From Pseudobdellovibrionaceae bacterium (GTDB lineage Bacteria; Bdellovibrionota; Bdellovibrionia; Bdellovibrionales; Bdellovibrionaceae), in the NCBI GenBank assembly GCA_019637955.1, contig JAHBUS010000008.1:157997-221996 (forward strand): DNA of 64,000 nucleotides, written 5' to 3'. A program made the position numbers and the translations under genes. Below are positions 48,900-58,812 of the stretch, piece by piece (the first letter of the stretch is position 1; every line of letters starts with the position of its first letter). The notes under the pieces are model-generated. The model worked only from the letters and a program-made list of their open reading frames with translations, was not told where the DNA came from and did no database searches.

Positions 48900-50260
48900 A
48901 ACCTGAGTCCTTGGAACAAAACGTAAAGCGACAAGCTCTTGCTTGGACAACTGGTGGAATCATCTTCACCCTGTGTCTGACAGGATCGCTTTCACTTTTC
49001 TTGATGTTCCAAGATGCAGCCCGCGAAGTTGAAACTATCTCAGCATCAGCCATCGCGTCGGGACGTACCGAGATTCTTTCTGGCGATATCCGCGCTACCG
49101 AGCTTCGCTTTAGAAAAAATCTTGGCCTCAAACCAAACGACCGACTTTTATTTCTCGATCAGAACCGTGCGGCTTGGGTTGGTGATTTACGAGAGGAGTC
49201 TCTGTCCTCATGTGCGGACCCAACTCCGTGCCGATTGTGGCTCAAGCAGCGAATCGTTTTTGAAAAACCCATTTACTTCGACGATGAAGGACGGCACCTC
49301 TGGGGCTATCTTCACATCGAAAAGGCAGCACAAACAGATTGGCCGCTCGTCCTTGGCGTTGCGCTTGCCGTTATCTTGGGAATGCTTATCCAAGGATTTG
49401 GTGCATATAGGAACACAATGAAGTCCATTCGGGAAGTCAGCTCGACACTGACGGCTTGGGCAAAAAAGATTTCCGAAAATCCAAAGGATCAATCTGAATA
49501 TCGCAAAGTGCCTTTCTCTGAGATTGCGCCCGTCGGGAATGCACTCCTCGGCATGAAGGATTATATCATTGCACTCGAAGCGCGAGCCCGCGAGCAAGGG
49601 GCACTGGTCACACTTCGTGGAATCGGGCACGACATCCTAAATCCTGTGGCCCGCATAAAACGCCTGTTAGGTTTACTTGAGGCTCAGAGCAGTGCAGATC
49701 CTGAAACGCTCGCAAACATTCGCGCCAACCTTAAACGCCTATCAAGCTATGCCGAGCAGTTGAAGCTCATTTACAAGCGGCAACTTGGCGAAGTCACTGA
49801 CACCGCCTCAACGTCTGATGTCGCCAAAGAAGTGCGCGAGTTGGCTTCGGAATTATTAGCCGACTCTGAAGCCATTGAAAAACGCATCCGATTTCAAGTC
49901 GATGCGGAATCGTCGTGCGTGAGTCCGATCCCTGCGCCAGCCTTGAGTCGCCTTATCGAAAATCTATGTAGCAACAGCATCCATGCGAGCCCCGAAGGGG
50001 CAACGCTATCACTAAAGGTAGAACCGAAGGCCGACCGTGTTTCGGTTCTTGTGAGCGATGAGGGTGGTGGGATTCTGCCAGAGCTTCAAGCGCGAATCTT
50101 TGAAGCGGACTTCACCACCAAAGGAAACAAAGGCACTGGCCTTGGTCTTTTCGTGGTAAAGCAAGTCTGCGAACAATACGGAGGGAAGATCGTCGTTTCA
50201 TCAAGTAAGAGCGGCACCACATTCACTCTAGATTTTCCCCGCGTGGAGGTAAGACCATGA
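48896..50260 (+). CDS. Membrane sensor histidine kinase
   Basis: The 454-residue protein has two transmembrane helices (~17-38, ~150-168) enclosing a ~110-residue periplasmic sensor domain with C106 and C112. A linker follows, then the H-box G-I-G-H245-D-I-L-N-P-V, and the ATPase domain with N-box L-I-E-N-L-C-S-N-S, D-E-G-G-G-I and G-T-G-L-G-L-F. All catalytic motifs are intact. It is coupled by 4-nt overlaps to both the binding-protein gene and the regulator gene, so the three form one sensing unit. Confidence 0.93.
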   Translation: MKPESLEQNVKRQALAWTTGGIIFTLCLTGSLSLFLMFQDAAREVETISASAIASGRTEILSGDIRATELRFRKNLGLKPNDRLLFLDQNRAAWVGDLREESLSSCADPTPCRLWLKQRIVFEKPIYFDDEGRHLWGYLHIEKAAQTDWPLVLGVALAVILGMLIQGFGAYRNTMKSIREVSSTLTAWAKKISENPKDQSEYRKVPFSEIAPVGNALLGMKDYIIALEARAREQGALVTLRGIGHDILNPVARIKRLLGLLEAQSSADPETLANIRANLKRLSSYAEQLKLIYKRQLGEVTDTASTSDVAKEVRELASELLADSEAIEKRIRFQVDAESSCVSPIPAPALSRLIENLCSNSIHASPEGATLSLKVEPKADRVSVLVSDEGGGILPELQARIFEADFTTKGNKGTGLGLFVVKQVCEQYGGKIVVSSSKSGTTFTLDFPRVEVRP

Positions 50261-51627
50261 GCTACCGCATTCTCCTCGTGGACGACGACAGAGAAAATTT
50301 GATAGTGAACGAAGCTCTGCTAAGAATGAAGGGCTATCAAGTCAAAACTGTGCAGTCGGGTCAAGAGGCCATAGACACCATCAAAGCGGCCAAGAAAGAC
50401 TATGCGCTCATCTTGATGGATTACCACATGGTCGGAATGACAGGCGCAGAGGCGGTAGCCGAGATCATAAAGATCAAGCCAAACCAACAAATGTTAGCCT
50501 ATTCGCTCGACGACAACCGCGATGTAATGCGCGAGACGTTCAAAGCTGGCGTGCTAGATTTTCTCGACAAAAACTCCGAGAACGAAGTGCTACTTTCAAC
50601 TGTTGCCGCCTACTGCGAAAAGTACGAGCAGAATTTCCGTCTGCTTGATGACGACGACCTTACCCACAGCGAGAAGGAAGACTTCATCAAGAAGATGGGA
50701 ATGATCGGTCGCTCAGAAAAACTCTATGAGCTGGCCCGTCAGGTCGAGAAGATTGCACCATCAAAAGCAACGACGCTGATTTACGGAGAGAGCGGCACAG
50801 GCAAAGAACTTGTGGCTCGTGCGCTTCATAAATGCGGCGACCGATCTAGCGGTCCCTTTGTTGCCGTCAACATCGCAGCGGAGCAAGCATCACTCCTCGA
50901 CTCTTCGTTGTTCGGTCACAAAAAGGGTTCTTTCACTGGAGCCACGCACGATCAGGCTGGAAAATTCCAGCTCGCACATCGAGGAACAATCTTCCTCGAC
51001 GAAATCGGCGACATGAATCTTGATCTTCAAGTAAAACTCCTGCGAGTTCTGCAAGAGCGTGAAATCACGCCAGTCGGGGCGACACGCCCGATTTCGGTAG
51101 ATGTGCGGATCGTCGCGGCTACCCACCGAGATTTACCTAAACTTATCGCCGAGGGAAAATTCCGCGAAGACCTCTACTACAGACTGAGTTCAGTGATTTT
51201 GGAAACCGCGCCGCTTCGCTCTCGACCCGACGACATAGAGCCGCTCGTTATTCACTTCACGCGGGAGGTCTGCAAAGAGAACGGTTTTGACCGTTCATTC
51301 CATCGCCGTTGCCTCGAAGTGCTGCGTGAGTATTCTTGGAAGGGCAACGTGCGTGAGCTTCGCTCGGTCGTTGAGAGGCATCTGATCGGCGCGGACAGCG
51401 AGATCGTGCGCGCTGAAGACCTTGAAGCTCTTTTGTATCAAAAGAGAGAAATCGAAGACCCAAGAACGCTCGAAGAAATAGACCGCTACCTTCACGAAAA
51501 GAAGCGGCAGATGATGGCGGATGTTATGAAAAGCTCCAGCTCCAAAGCTGAAGCTGCCCGCCGACTCAACATTGCCCCAAACCGACTCCACTATTTCACC
51601 GAAAAATACGGGCTCGATCAGAAATGA
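50257..51627 (+). CDS. NtrC-family sigma-54-dependent response regulator
   Basis: The 456-residue protein has a receiver domain (D9-D11, phospho-acceptor D55, K105) and a sigma-54 activator AAA+ domain (Walker A G-E-S-G-T-G-K-E 177-184; G-S-F-T-G-A loop 224-229; Walker B F-L-D-E-I-G-D). A Fis-type HTH closes the protein (S-K-A-E-A-A-R-R-L-N-I-A-P-N-R-L-H-Y). GSFTGA is an accepted variant of the GAFTGA loop. A matching -24/-12 promoter lies in front of the operon, implying autoactivation. It is the last intact gene of the conjugative element before the junction. Confidence 0.95.
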   Translation: MSYRILLVDDDRENLIVNEALLRMKGYQVKTVQSGQEAIDTIKAAKKDYALILMDYHMVGMTGAEAVAEIIKIKPNQQMLAYSLDDNRDVMRETFKAGVLDFLDKNSENEVLLSTVAAYCEKYEQNFRLLDDDDLTHSEKEDFIKKMGMIGRSEKLYELARQVEKIAPSKATTLIYGESGTGKELVARALHKCGDRSSGPFVAVNIAAEQASLLDSSLFGHKKGSFTGATHDQAGKFQLAHRGTIFLDEIGDMNLDLQVKLLRVLQEREITPVGATRPISVDVRIVAATHRDLPKLIAEGKFREDLYYRLSSVILETAPLRSRPDDIEPLVIHFTREVCKENGFDRSFHRRCLEVLREYSWKGNVRELRSVVERHLIGADSEIVRAEDLEALLYQKREIEDPRTLEEIDRYLHEKKRQMMADVMKSSSSKAEAARRLNIAPNRLHYFTEKYGLDQK

Positions 51628-51694
51628 TGTGCTTCGTGATGGGCTATTTGTTTTTTGTAGCGGCGGAAGTGCAAGAGCTTTTAAAGAGATCAGC

Positions 51695-51871
51695 TTAAGG
51701 CGCTCGCGGGAAGCGCCGATCAGCCACAATCAAGTAACTAATGGCGGCTACGTTTACACTTGCATGGTTACAAAGGTCCCGAGTGCTTACTGCATCGAAA
51801 CCTTTATTTGCAAACAACTCTGCTGCGGCACGCAGAAGCTTCGTTCTATTGTTGTCAGACTCCGCACTCAT
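51695..51871 (-). pseudogene. Truncated TetR-family regulator gene
   Basis: From ATG 51871 the frame encodes a TetR HTH start (T-K-L-L-R-A-A-A-E-L-F-A-N-K-G-F-D-A-V-S-T-R-D-L) up to A-A-I-S-Y, then departs from the family into about 15 unrelated residues and a stop. The break at roughly 51740-51745 marks the junction with the conjugative element. TetR proteins often control RND pumps, and this gene lies 9 bp after the RND gene in the same direction. The ligand-binding domain is lost. Confidence 0.8.
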
Positions 51872-51880
51872 AATGAACTC

Positions 51881-54800
51881 CTACTTCGAAAAACCATGTT
51901 CTTGAGTTTTACGTTTTGAAATAAAACGACTTCCAATTCTACGAACAAAGTCTTTAAATCGATCAACATAGACAAACACCGAAGGCAGCACAATCAAGGT
52001 CAACAATGTTGAAGAAATCATACCGCCGATAATTGCAACCCCCATCCCTGTACGGGCCTTAGAGGCTTCACTCAAACCGATTGCAATCGGCAAAGTCCCT
52101 GCAATCAAAGCAAACGATGTCATCAAAATTGGGCGAAGACGTGTTTTACCTGCCTCAATTAGGGCCTCATTACGACTCATGCCTTTTTCGCGCATCATCT
52201 GTAAGGCGTAATCCACCAACAAGATACCATTCTTACCCGCCACCCCGATCAACATAAACAGACCGAGAATCGCAAAGATACTGATGGTTTCTTTCATGAC
52301 AAACAATCCCAAGAATGCACCACTCAATGCCAGTGGTAAGGCAATCATGATTGTAAACGGAGTGATGAAAGACTCGTACAAACTTGCCAAAATAAGATAG
52401 ATAAAGAGAATCGCAAATCCTAAAGCCAAGACCGTCGACGAAATAAGATCGCCCATGTTCTCGGCTTCACCGGCAAAACTGTAACGAAGACTTGATGGAA
52501 GCTCAATCGTACCGCCTGGACCCAACATTTTATTGATGTCTGTAACAACGTTACTTAAACCCACCCCAGGCGCAAGCCCTGCAGTGATTTGAATATAACG
52601 ACCACGATCTTGACGCTCGATAGAGGCTGGTCCCGACTTAATATCACCACTGGCAACGTCTTGCAATCGAACCAACTTACGATTGATATTCGGAATATAC
52701 ACCTGATTGAAAGTCGTTTTTATATCGCGTTGGTCCTCTTGCAACCGAACACGCACTTCGTACTCACGACCCTTTTCACGAAACTTAGCCGGTGTGAAGC
52801 CCTCAACCTGGGCACGTAATTCTGAACCCATGTTTTTGGTATTGATACCGTAACGTTTTGCGGCCCCTGGTTTTAACTGAACTTGCATCTCTGGCTTACC
52901 AGGGCGGAAGTTTGAGTCAACGTCCTTTAAGCGTGGATCGGTTTTCAATTTTTCAAAAATCTGTAATCCATATTTTTCTAGGTCTTTTGGATCCGCTGAA
53001 ATAATATTCAACATAATTGGCTGACCAGCCATACCACCCGATGCCTCGTATTTCTTAACAACAGGATTTGCAGTCTCTTTGTATTTTGCCAATTGATCAC
53101 GTAAACGATCGCGGAATACTTCCGTTTTAATTTTACGAACTTTACCTGGCTTCAAACGTACATAGAAACTAGCTTTATTCGCCTCACCGTACGCACTACC
53201 AATAATCATTGTTGTAAAATCAACCTGTGGATTTTCATGGATGATCTTATCAACTTCAGATCCTATTTTATGCATTCCATCCAAGCTTGTTCCCGGAGCC
53301 ATCTCTAATGTCACAGTGATTTCACCACTATCATCATCAGGAATAAAACTTGCTGGCACCTTTGTCACAGAATACATACTGACAAAGAAAACAACCAAAG
53401 TCGCAATAATAGTAAGAATCGGATGACGAAGAGTTACTCGAAGCAATGCTTCGTAAATTCTTTCAAGCCATGATTGAAAGCGATCAAATCCTTTCAACAT
53501 ACGACCAATCGTTTTATCATAGATGGATTTTTTCGCATCCGCCGCATGAGAACCGTGTCCGTCACCGCCGAAGTATGCCGCCAACATCGGAATAATTGTT
53601 AAGGCCACAAATAAACTCACGGCCATGGCAAATGCCACGGACAAACCAAAGGATTTTAAGAACTGACCAATAGTACCAGACATCATACCAACAGGCACGA
53701 ATACCGAGACAACCACGAGTGTGATCGCAAACACGGCCATTTGGATTTCTTCAGTCCCTTTCTCGGAAGCCACGAAGGCATCTTCACCCTTTTCCATACG
53801 GCGATAAATATTTTCAATAACCACGATGGCGTCATCAATCAAAAGACCAATCGCCAAAGTTAAAGCAAGTAATGTAATAATATTTATCGAAAAACCCGCA
53901 AGCTTCATAACCATAAAGGCACTGATCAATGAAACTGGCAAAGATAAAGCCGTGATGAAAGTGGTCCGTGCAGAACCCAAGAAGAAGAACACCGTAATAA
54001 CTGTTAAAATAATACCGATAACAATCGTCTCATAAACTTCAGAAACGTTATCCTGAATCTTTACAGAGGCGTTTGTAACAGTTCGTAATGTTAAATTCGC
54101 GTTCATTTTTTTAAGTTCAGGGGTCATACGTTCCATTTGTTTTAGAACGTCTTGAGCCACCTTCACTGTATTTGAACCAGACTGACGGTACACCTGCAAG
54201 AAGAGGGCCTTGTCGCCGTTCACAAAAGCGCGGGACTTTTCATCTTCTAAAGTATCTTTAACAATACCAAGATCAGCAACACGAGTTGGCACTTCATTAC
54301 CAAAAAGGTTTACCAGAGTATCTGAAATTTCCGGAACGGACTGGAACTCACCAAGGCCACGGAATACTAGCTCTTGCTCGCCACGACTGACTTTTCCGCT
54401 TGGTACGTTTTCACCAGAAGCACCAATTTGTGATGCCACTTGGCTGACTGAAACCTCGCGATTGCGAAGCTTGTTACGATCCAACAAGACTTGAATTTCA
54501 CGTTTACGGCCACCTAGGATATCAATAGCACCAACGTTACTAATTTGTTCTAAGCGTGGCTTAACAAACTCATCAGCAATATCGTAAAGCTCAGCATCAC
54601 CCATGCCCGGACCAACAAGTGACAACATCAAGATAGGTGTATCAGAGGGGTCAAACTTTTTGATCACAGAGTCTTCAACCTCAGTAGGCAACTTCGCTTT
54701 TGCAATGTTCACTTTATCGCGAACCTGTTGCTCTGCATATTTCGAGTCAATGTCGCTGCGGAATTCAACGATAACTTGGCTGACGCCCTCTAAACTTTTA

Positions 54801-55045
54801 GAGGTCATACGTTTAATACCGGAAATGGTACTGATCTCTTCCTCTAATGGTCGACTGATAAGTGTTTCAACCTCGGCAGGCCCAGCGCCCGCATAGATCG
54901 TTTGCACTGTAACAACCGGCACACTCACGTCCGGGAAAAGATCCACACTCATGGACTTGAAACTTGCCCAGCCCACAACCACCATGGCAATAGTGACGCA
55001 AGCAATGAAAATTGGTCTTTTGATTGATGTACTTGCTAAGCTCAT
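51881..55045 (-). CDS. RND-family inner-membrane efflux transporter (HAE1/AcrB type)
   Basis: The 1054-residue protein has the usual 12-helix topology and two large periplasmic loops. The opening I-K-R-P-I-F-I-A and F-P-D-V-S-V-P-V-V-T are typical, and the proton-relay pair D-D in TM4 (G-L-L-I-D-D-A-I-V-V-I-E-N, ~405) marks an HAE1-type drug or organic-compound exporter. It is translated 2 nt after tolC-like. A periplasmic adaptor (MFP) gene, normally essential, is missing from the cluster. GC content is lower than in the chromosomal core, consistent with acquisition. Confidence 0.95.
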   Translation of the reverse strand: MSLASTSIKRPIFIACVTIAMVVVGWASFKSMSVDLFPDVSVPVVTVQTIYAGAGPAEVETLISRPLEEEISTISGIKRMTSKSLEGVSQVIVEFRSDIDSKYAEQQVRDKVNIAKAKLPTEVEDSVIKKFDPSDTPILMLSLVGPGMGDAELYDIADEFVKPRLEQISNVGAIDILGGRKREIQVLLDRNKLRNREVSVSQVASQIGASGENVPSGKVSRGEQELVFRGLGEFQSVPEISDTLVNLFGNEVPTRVADLGIVKDTLEDEKSRAFVNGDKALFLQVYRQSGSNTVKVAQDVLKQMERMTPELKKMNANLTLRTVTNASVKIQDNVSEVYETIVIGIILTVITVFFFLGSARTTFITALSLPVSLISAFMVMKLAGFSINIITLLALTLAIGLLIDDAIVVIENIYRRMEKGEDAFVASEKGTEEIQMAVFAITLVVVSVFVPVGMMSGTIGQFLKSFGLSVAFAMAVSLFVALTIIPMLAAYFGGDGHGSHAADAKKSIYDKTIGRMLKGFDRFQSWLERIYEALLRVTLRHPILTIIATLVVFFVSMYSVTKVPASFIPDDDSGEITVTLEMAPGTSLDGMHKIGSEVDKIIHENPQVDFTTMIIGSAYGEANKASFYVRLKPGKVRKIKTEVFRDRLRDQLAKYKETANPVVKKYEASGGMAGQPIMLNIISADPKDLEKYGLQIFEKLKTDPRLKDVDSNFRPGKPEMQVQLKPGAAKRYGINTKNMGSELRAQVEGFTPAKFREKGREYEVRVRLQEDQRDIKTTFNQVYIPNINRKLVRLQDVASGDIKSGPASIERQDRGRYIQITAGLAPGVGLSNVVTDINKMLGPGGTIELPSSLRYSFAGEAENMGDLISSTVLALGFAILFIYLILASLYESFITPFTIMIALPLALSGAFLGLFVMKETISIFAILGLFMLIGVAGKNGILLVDYALQMMREKGMSRNEALIEAGKTRLRPILMTSFALIAGTLPIAIGLSEASKARTGMGVAIIGGMISSTLLTLIVLPSVFVYVDRFKDFVRRIGSRFISKRKTQEHGFSK

Positions 55046-55047
55046 AA

Positions 55048-56496
55048 CTATTTGCCCCCTTCAGAGGATGCAGCTTGGTACTGTTTTAATTGCGCTTGTA
55101 ATCCAAGGATACTGGCCGCGGACTTAACACGAGTTAACGCCGCAGATGTGTAATCTTGTTCAAAAAGCAATACTTGATAAGTCGTTGTACGCCCCTGACG
55201 AAGGCGAGTTCTTTCATTGTCTAATTTTGTTTTTTGCACTTCTTCAATTCGTCCTAAGAGCTTCAAGTTATCCCGAGCATCTGTAAGATTGCGAGTCAAA
55301 TTCGCCCAATCCTGATCTTGCGCATACTTAGCGTATTCAAAATTCAATTCTGCAGCTTTTTCTGATTTCGCCGCTCCGTCTTTAGCATCTGAAGTGGCTC
55401 CCATATTGAGCGGCATTTTGAAGTTAAGCCCCACAAAAGCCGTGTCACGATTCGCCTGCCCTGAATTTTTAAGGGCTTCGCTCAGTGCTTCATCACGTCC
55501 ATTCAACGCATAAGAGCCTGAAAGATCCAAAGTCGGTCGATTGCGCTCAGACACTAGTGCCGATGAGGCTCTTGCGGCAATCAATTGTGCCTCTGTTGCT
55601 TTCACATCTAAACGATCGCCTGGGCGCTTCGTAGGTACAGCAATGGTCTCTAGGGCTTTGTAGTTTACAGATTGAAGTTTATCTACAGGAGCATAGGTCT
55701 CTGCATTACGAAATTTATTGAAACTGCGAAGGGCATCTTTCTGTTCATTACGAGCCACTTGCAATTCCAGTGTACGACCTTCAACTAAAGCTTGAGCTTG
55801 GATCACATCGGATCTTTCACCAAGATTCATTCTTTGTTTTTTACCAACATAATCATAGATATTTTGCGCAGCCTTCAAAGCTTGTTCTTGAATGACAACC
55901 ACATCTTGCCACGCAGATAAACGCCAGTAAGCCGCTTCAGCACCAATCAAGATATTTACTGATTGTGCGCCATTGCTGTAAGCCTCGGCATTGTTCTGTT
56001 GTCGTACGGCCTCTTCATTGGCTTTAGCATTGCGACCAAAACCACCGCCCCATAAAGGCATTGTGAGTTCAATTTTCGGAGCCGCATCCCAATAATCTGT
56101 GGCAACAGTTGGGCCGAAGCTAGCATTCACGAATTTAGTTTTAGTGAGGTCATAATAAAATCGCGTCTGCAAACCAAAACTAAACTGCTGAGAAACACCC
56201 AGCTTATAGTTTTGCAACTCCATCTTATCGTAAACCATCACAGCGGGACTGCCGAGTTTTCCATCGTGGCCCGCACGAAGCTCTGCAAATAATTGTGGTG
56301 TAAAGAACAGATCTGCTTCACGTGCTTTTAAGAATGAAGCCTCTGACTGAGTGCTTGTACCCTTGTAGGCATTGCTCTGACCCCTTACCTGATCCATGTA
56401 TTCATTCAAGGTCATTGCACTTGCCGTATTTACCAAGCCCGCACTGAGCGCGACAACGGCCGCCAAAAGCGCTGTGGTGGTTTGTTTGGTCGTCAT
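55048..56496 (-). CDS. TolC-family outer-membrane efflux protein
   Basis: This 482-residue protein has a signal peptide ending T-A-S-A (~26) and two OEP repeats with long helices, typical of TolC-type channels. The C-terminal repeat contains R-L-R-Q-G-R-T-T-T-Y-Q-V-L-L-F-E. AGGAGT precedes ATG 56496. It is the first gene of the operon with the RND pump, so it probably forms the outer-membrane exit duct of that system. Confidence 0.92.
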   Translation of the reverse strand: MTTKQTTTALLAAVVALSAGLVNTASAMTLNEYMDQVRGQSNAYKGTSTQSEASFLKAREADLFFTPQLFAELRAGHDGKLGSPAVMVYDKMELQNYKLGVSQQFSFGLQTRFYYDLTKTKFVNASFGPTVATDYWDAAPKIELTMPLWGGGFGRNAKANEEAVRQQNNAEAYSNGAQSVNILIGAEAAYWRLSAWQDVVVIQEQALKAAQNIYDYVGKKQRMNLGERSDVIQAQALVEGRTLELQVARNEQKDALRSFNKFRNAETYAPVDKLQSVNYKALETIAVPTKRPGDRLDVKATEAQLIAARASSALVSERNRPTLDLSGSYALNGRDEALSEALKNSGQANRDTAFVGLNFKMPLNMGATSDAKDGAAKSEKAAELNFEYAKYAQDQDWANLTRNLTDARDNLKLLGRIEEVQKTKLDNERTRLRQGRTTTYQVLLFEQDYTSAALTRVKSAASILGLQAQLKQYQAASSEGGK

Positions 56497-56511
56497 TTTA
56501 AACTCCTGATT

Positions 56512-56568
56512 TAAGTAATCACTTACATACATATAATTACGGTATTTCTAATATGTACTCAAGTGATT
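56512..56568 (-). promoter_or_regulatory. Promoter and candidate operators of the tolC-RND operon
   Basis: On the minus strand, TTGAGT (56557-56562) and TAATTA (56534-56539) are spaced by 17 bp. A palindrome TAAGT-AATC-ACTTA (56512-56525) lies just downstream near the transcript start. AATCACTT (56517-56524) and AAGTGATT (56561-56568) form an inverted pair bracketing the promoter. These are plausible sites for the truncated TetR protein or another repressor. Confidence 0.55.
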
Positions 56569-56629
56569 TGGTTATGACTAAACTCTATACAATTCTAGAT
56601 ATTTTATAGCCACCATTGCAAAGGAAAAC

Positions 56630-57025
56630 TCAACCATGTAGTTTGGCTCTTACCTCAATAAATAGCATATCGCTTTCATCCGAATCCCAGAAGGAGCCGA
56701 TGGGAAAGACTTTCTCCAGGAGCTGACGTGAATCGAGATTTTTTTCATCGATAAACTGTTCAAATTTTTCAACCGTCGCCTTATCTTCAATTGTGAAAGC
56801 CTCGAAAGCAAAGCAGTCAAAGTTATCGCCAAAATCCTTCATTAACCTGAGAATAGTTTGTCGAGACTCAGCAACATCATGAAATTCGCCGAAGAAGAGC
56901 GCTGTGTCGCCATTCATTTTTCGCGAAAGATCTTGTGCAACTTGTTTAATGTCAGAACAGGATTTGGCAGGATGCGGGAATATCAAGGCTATGCTTATCG
57001 CGAAGATTAAGGTGCGAAAATCCAT
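56630..57025 (-). pseudogene. Truncated ChaN/TIKI-like exported protein gene
   Basis: The 131-residue product has a signal peptide (~1-22) and the segment A-L-F-F-G-E-F-H-D-V-A-E-S-R-Q (~42-56), typical of the ChaN/TIKI haem-binding or EreA-like superfamily. It stops at about half the family length, after R-A-K-L-H-G. The break is next to the tolC promoter, suggesting a recombination scar. It is probably not functional. Confidence 0.6.
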
Positions 57026-57271
57026 CTCTAAATATTAATCCAAACTTGTTGTGCCAGTTAGTCCAGAAAGTAATGGATAAATGGCAGTCGTCATCCAGCG
57101 GCACTGAGCCTTCCATAACGGGGATTTAACGAGCGAACAGAAGGTCAACCTACCTGATCGCACTTACCACAACCAAACAGCCGCAGTCGTGTTTTCGGAC
57201 CGCAGCAACACCGCTGACGTCAATAAAGCGATACTAAATAGCCATGGCTATTGCAGATACAACGTCTGCCG

Positions 57272-58720
57272 ATGTCTGCACCCAATGCCCAAACCTACCA
57301 CTACCACCGCCACGAACCCGAAAAAACAAGGCTCTACAAACTGATTCAGGCCAACTGGCTGACGTTCCAGAGCCAGGTCGAATGGGACTTGGGGCATCCG
57401 CTACCAGATTTCGTGATCAAGGAGTTTGAGGAGTATTTGCGCTGCGGGATACTGGCGCACGGATTTCTACGAGCCCAGTGCACCAGTTGCCATCACGAGA
57501 TGCTGGTGGCGTTTAGCTGCAAAAAACGCGGATTCTGTCCATCATGTGGAGCTCGGCGGATGTCAGAGACCGCAGCCCACTTAGTCGATCATGTTTTGCC
57601 GCACAAAAACATCCGACAATGGGTACTGACGTTTCCGGTGCCGATCAGACTGTGTTTGGCAGTTAGACCCAAAGTCATGGCAAGGGCTCTGGATATCGCG
57701 CACTTGGTGATCGGCCAATATTATCGCAAAAAAGCGGGACTTGGTGCCAAAAACTCCAAATCAGGAGCTGTAACCCTGATCCAGCGATTCGGTGGAAGCC
57801 TAAACCTAAACATCCACTTCCACCAACTGTTTGTGGATGGCTGCTATGAACTGAACGAACAAAAACAACCCATCGACTTCTGGGTTGCAAGTCCACCAAC
57901 AGTTAAAGAGATCGAAGAGGTTTTAACAAAAATCATTGCTAAGCTCACCAAATACCTGGAACGACAAAAAATCATCATCCGCGACACCGAAGACGGATTC
58001 CAAATACCTATTCCCGATGAAGATACGCTCTCCAAACTCCAAGCCACGTCGGTGACCTACAGATTTGCGACAGGAAAAAGTAAAGGCAAAAAGGCAATGG
58101 TTCTGAAGTCCATCACCGACAACGATCACACAGCAACTAAAGGACTTGTTGCAAAGAACTCAGGCTTTTCACTTCACGCAGGCGTTGCTACTAAAGCTCA
58201 TGAGCGGGACCGATTAGAAAAAGTATGCCGGTATATTGCAAGGCCCGCAGTCGCTGAAGAACGACTTTCAACAAACGATCAAGGTGCTGTGATTTATCGG
58301 TTCAAAAAGCCATGGGACGATGGCACCACTGCTATGAAGTTAACACCGATGGAGTTGATGGAACGACTCGTGGCTTTGATCCCACGGCCCCGAGTTCACT
58401 TAACTAGATATCACGGCGTACTCGGCCCACACTACAAATACCGAAAACAAATCGTACCAAAACCTCCAGAGCTGAAGCTAGTTCCAGACAATCAAGTTGC
58501 AATCGAATCAAAACAACTTGAACTGAAAAAGAAAAACATTCCCTGGGCAAGGCTACTGGCCAGAGTATTTGGCATCGACGTTGAAACTTGTTCCAAGTGC
58601 GGGGGCAAGATGAAAATCATTGCCGCCATTGAAGACCCTAAAGTGATTCGGAAAATATTAGACAATGTAAGAAAGCAGGCATCCCCTCAGGGGAACATCC
58701 AAAAATGGACCTCGTGCTAG
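57272..58720 (+). mobile_element. IS91-family transposase (HUH type)
   Basis: The 482-residue protein has an N-terminal zinc-binding region (C-T-S-C-H-H ... C-P-S-C-G-A-R-R-M), the HUH motif I-H-F-H in L-N-L-N-I-H-F-H-Q-L-F-V-D-G, and a C-terminal C-S-K-C-G-G-K-M. Together these are characteristic of IS91-type rolling-circle transposases. ATG 57272 is the family start. A perfect 16-bp palindrome, AATAGCCATGGCTATT (57237-57252), lies just upstream, and an inverted repeat follows the stop. No target duplication is expected. The element could mobilise flanking genes by one-ended transposition. Confidence 0.9.
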
Positions 58721-58736
58721 GTTAAAATTAAACCTA
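58718..58736. repeat. Inverted repeat at the 3' end of the IS91-like gene
   Basis: TAGGTT and AACCTA are separated by 7 AT-rich bases and overlap the transposase stop. It may be a terminator or part of the terminal hairpin that IS91 elements use as ter or ori signal. The exact element boundary cannot be fixed from one copy. Confidence 0.4.
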
Positions 58737-58812
58737 AGCCGTGTCAGACCCTCTCGGGATTGGATGTAAAATGGAACGTTAAACCCATTTAATCCAAAGG
58801 AGGATGCCGCTT

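Noticed and set aside
33283..51760. Direct repeats flanking the conjugative element
   Set aside because: I compared the spacer left of the integrase with the sequence around the TetR break and saw no convincing shared core, so attL and attR are not annotated.
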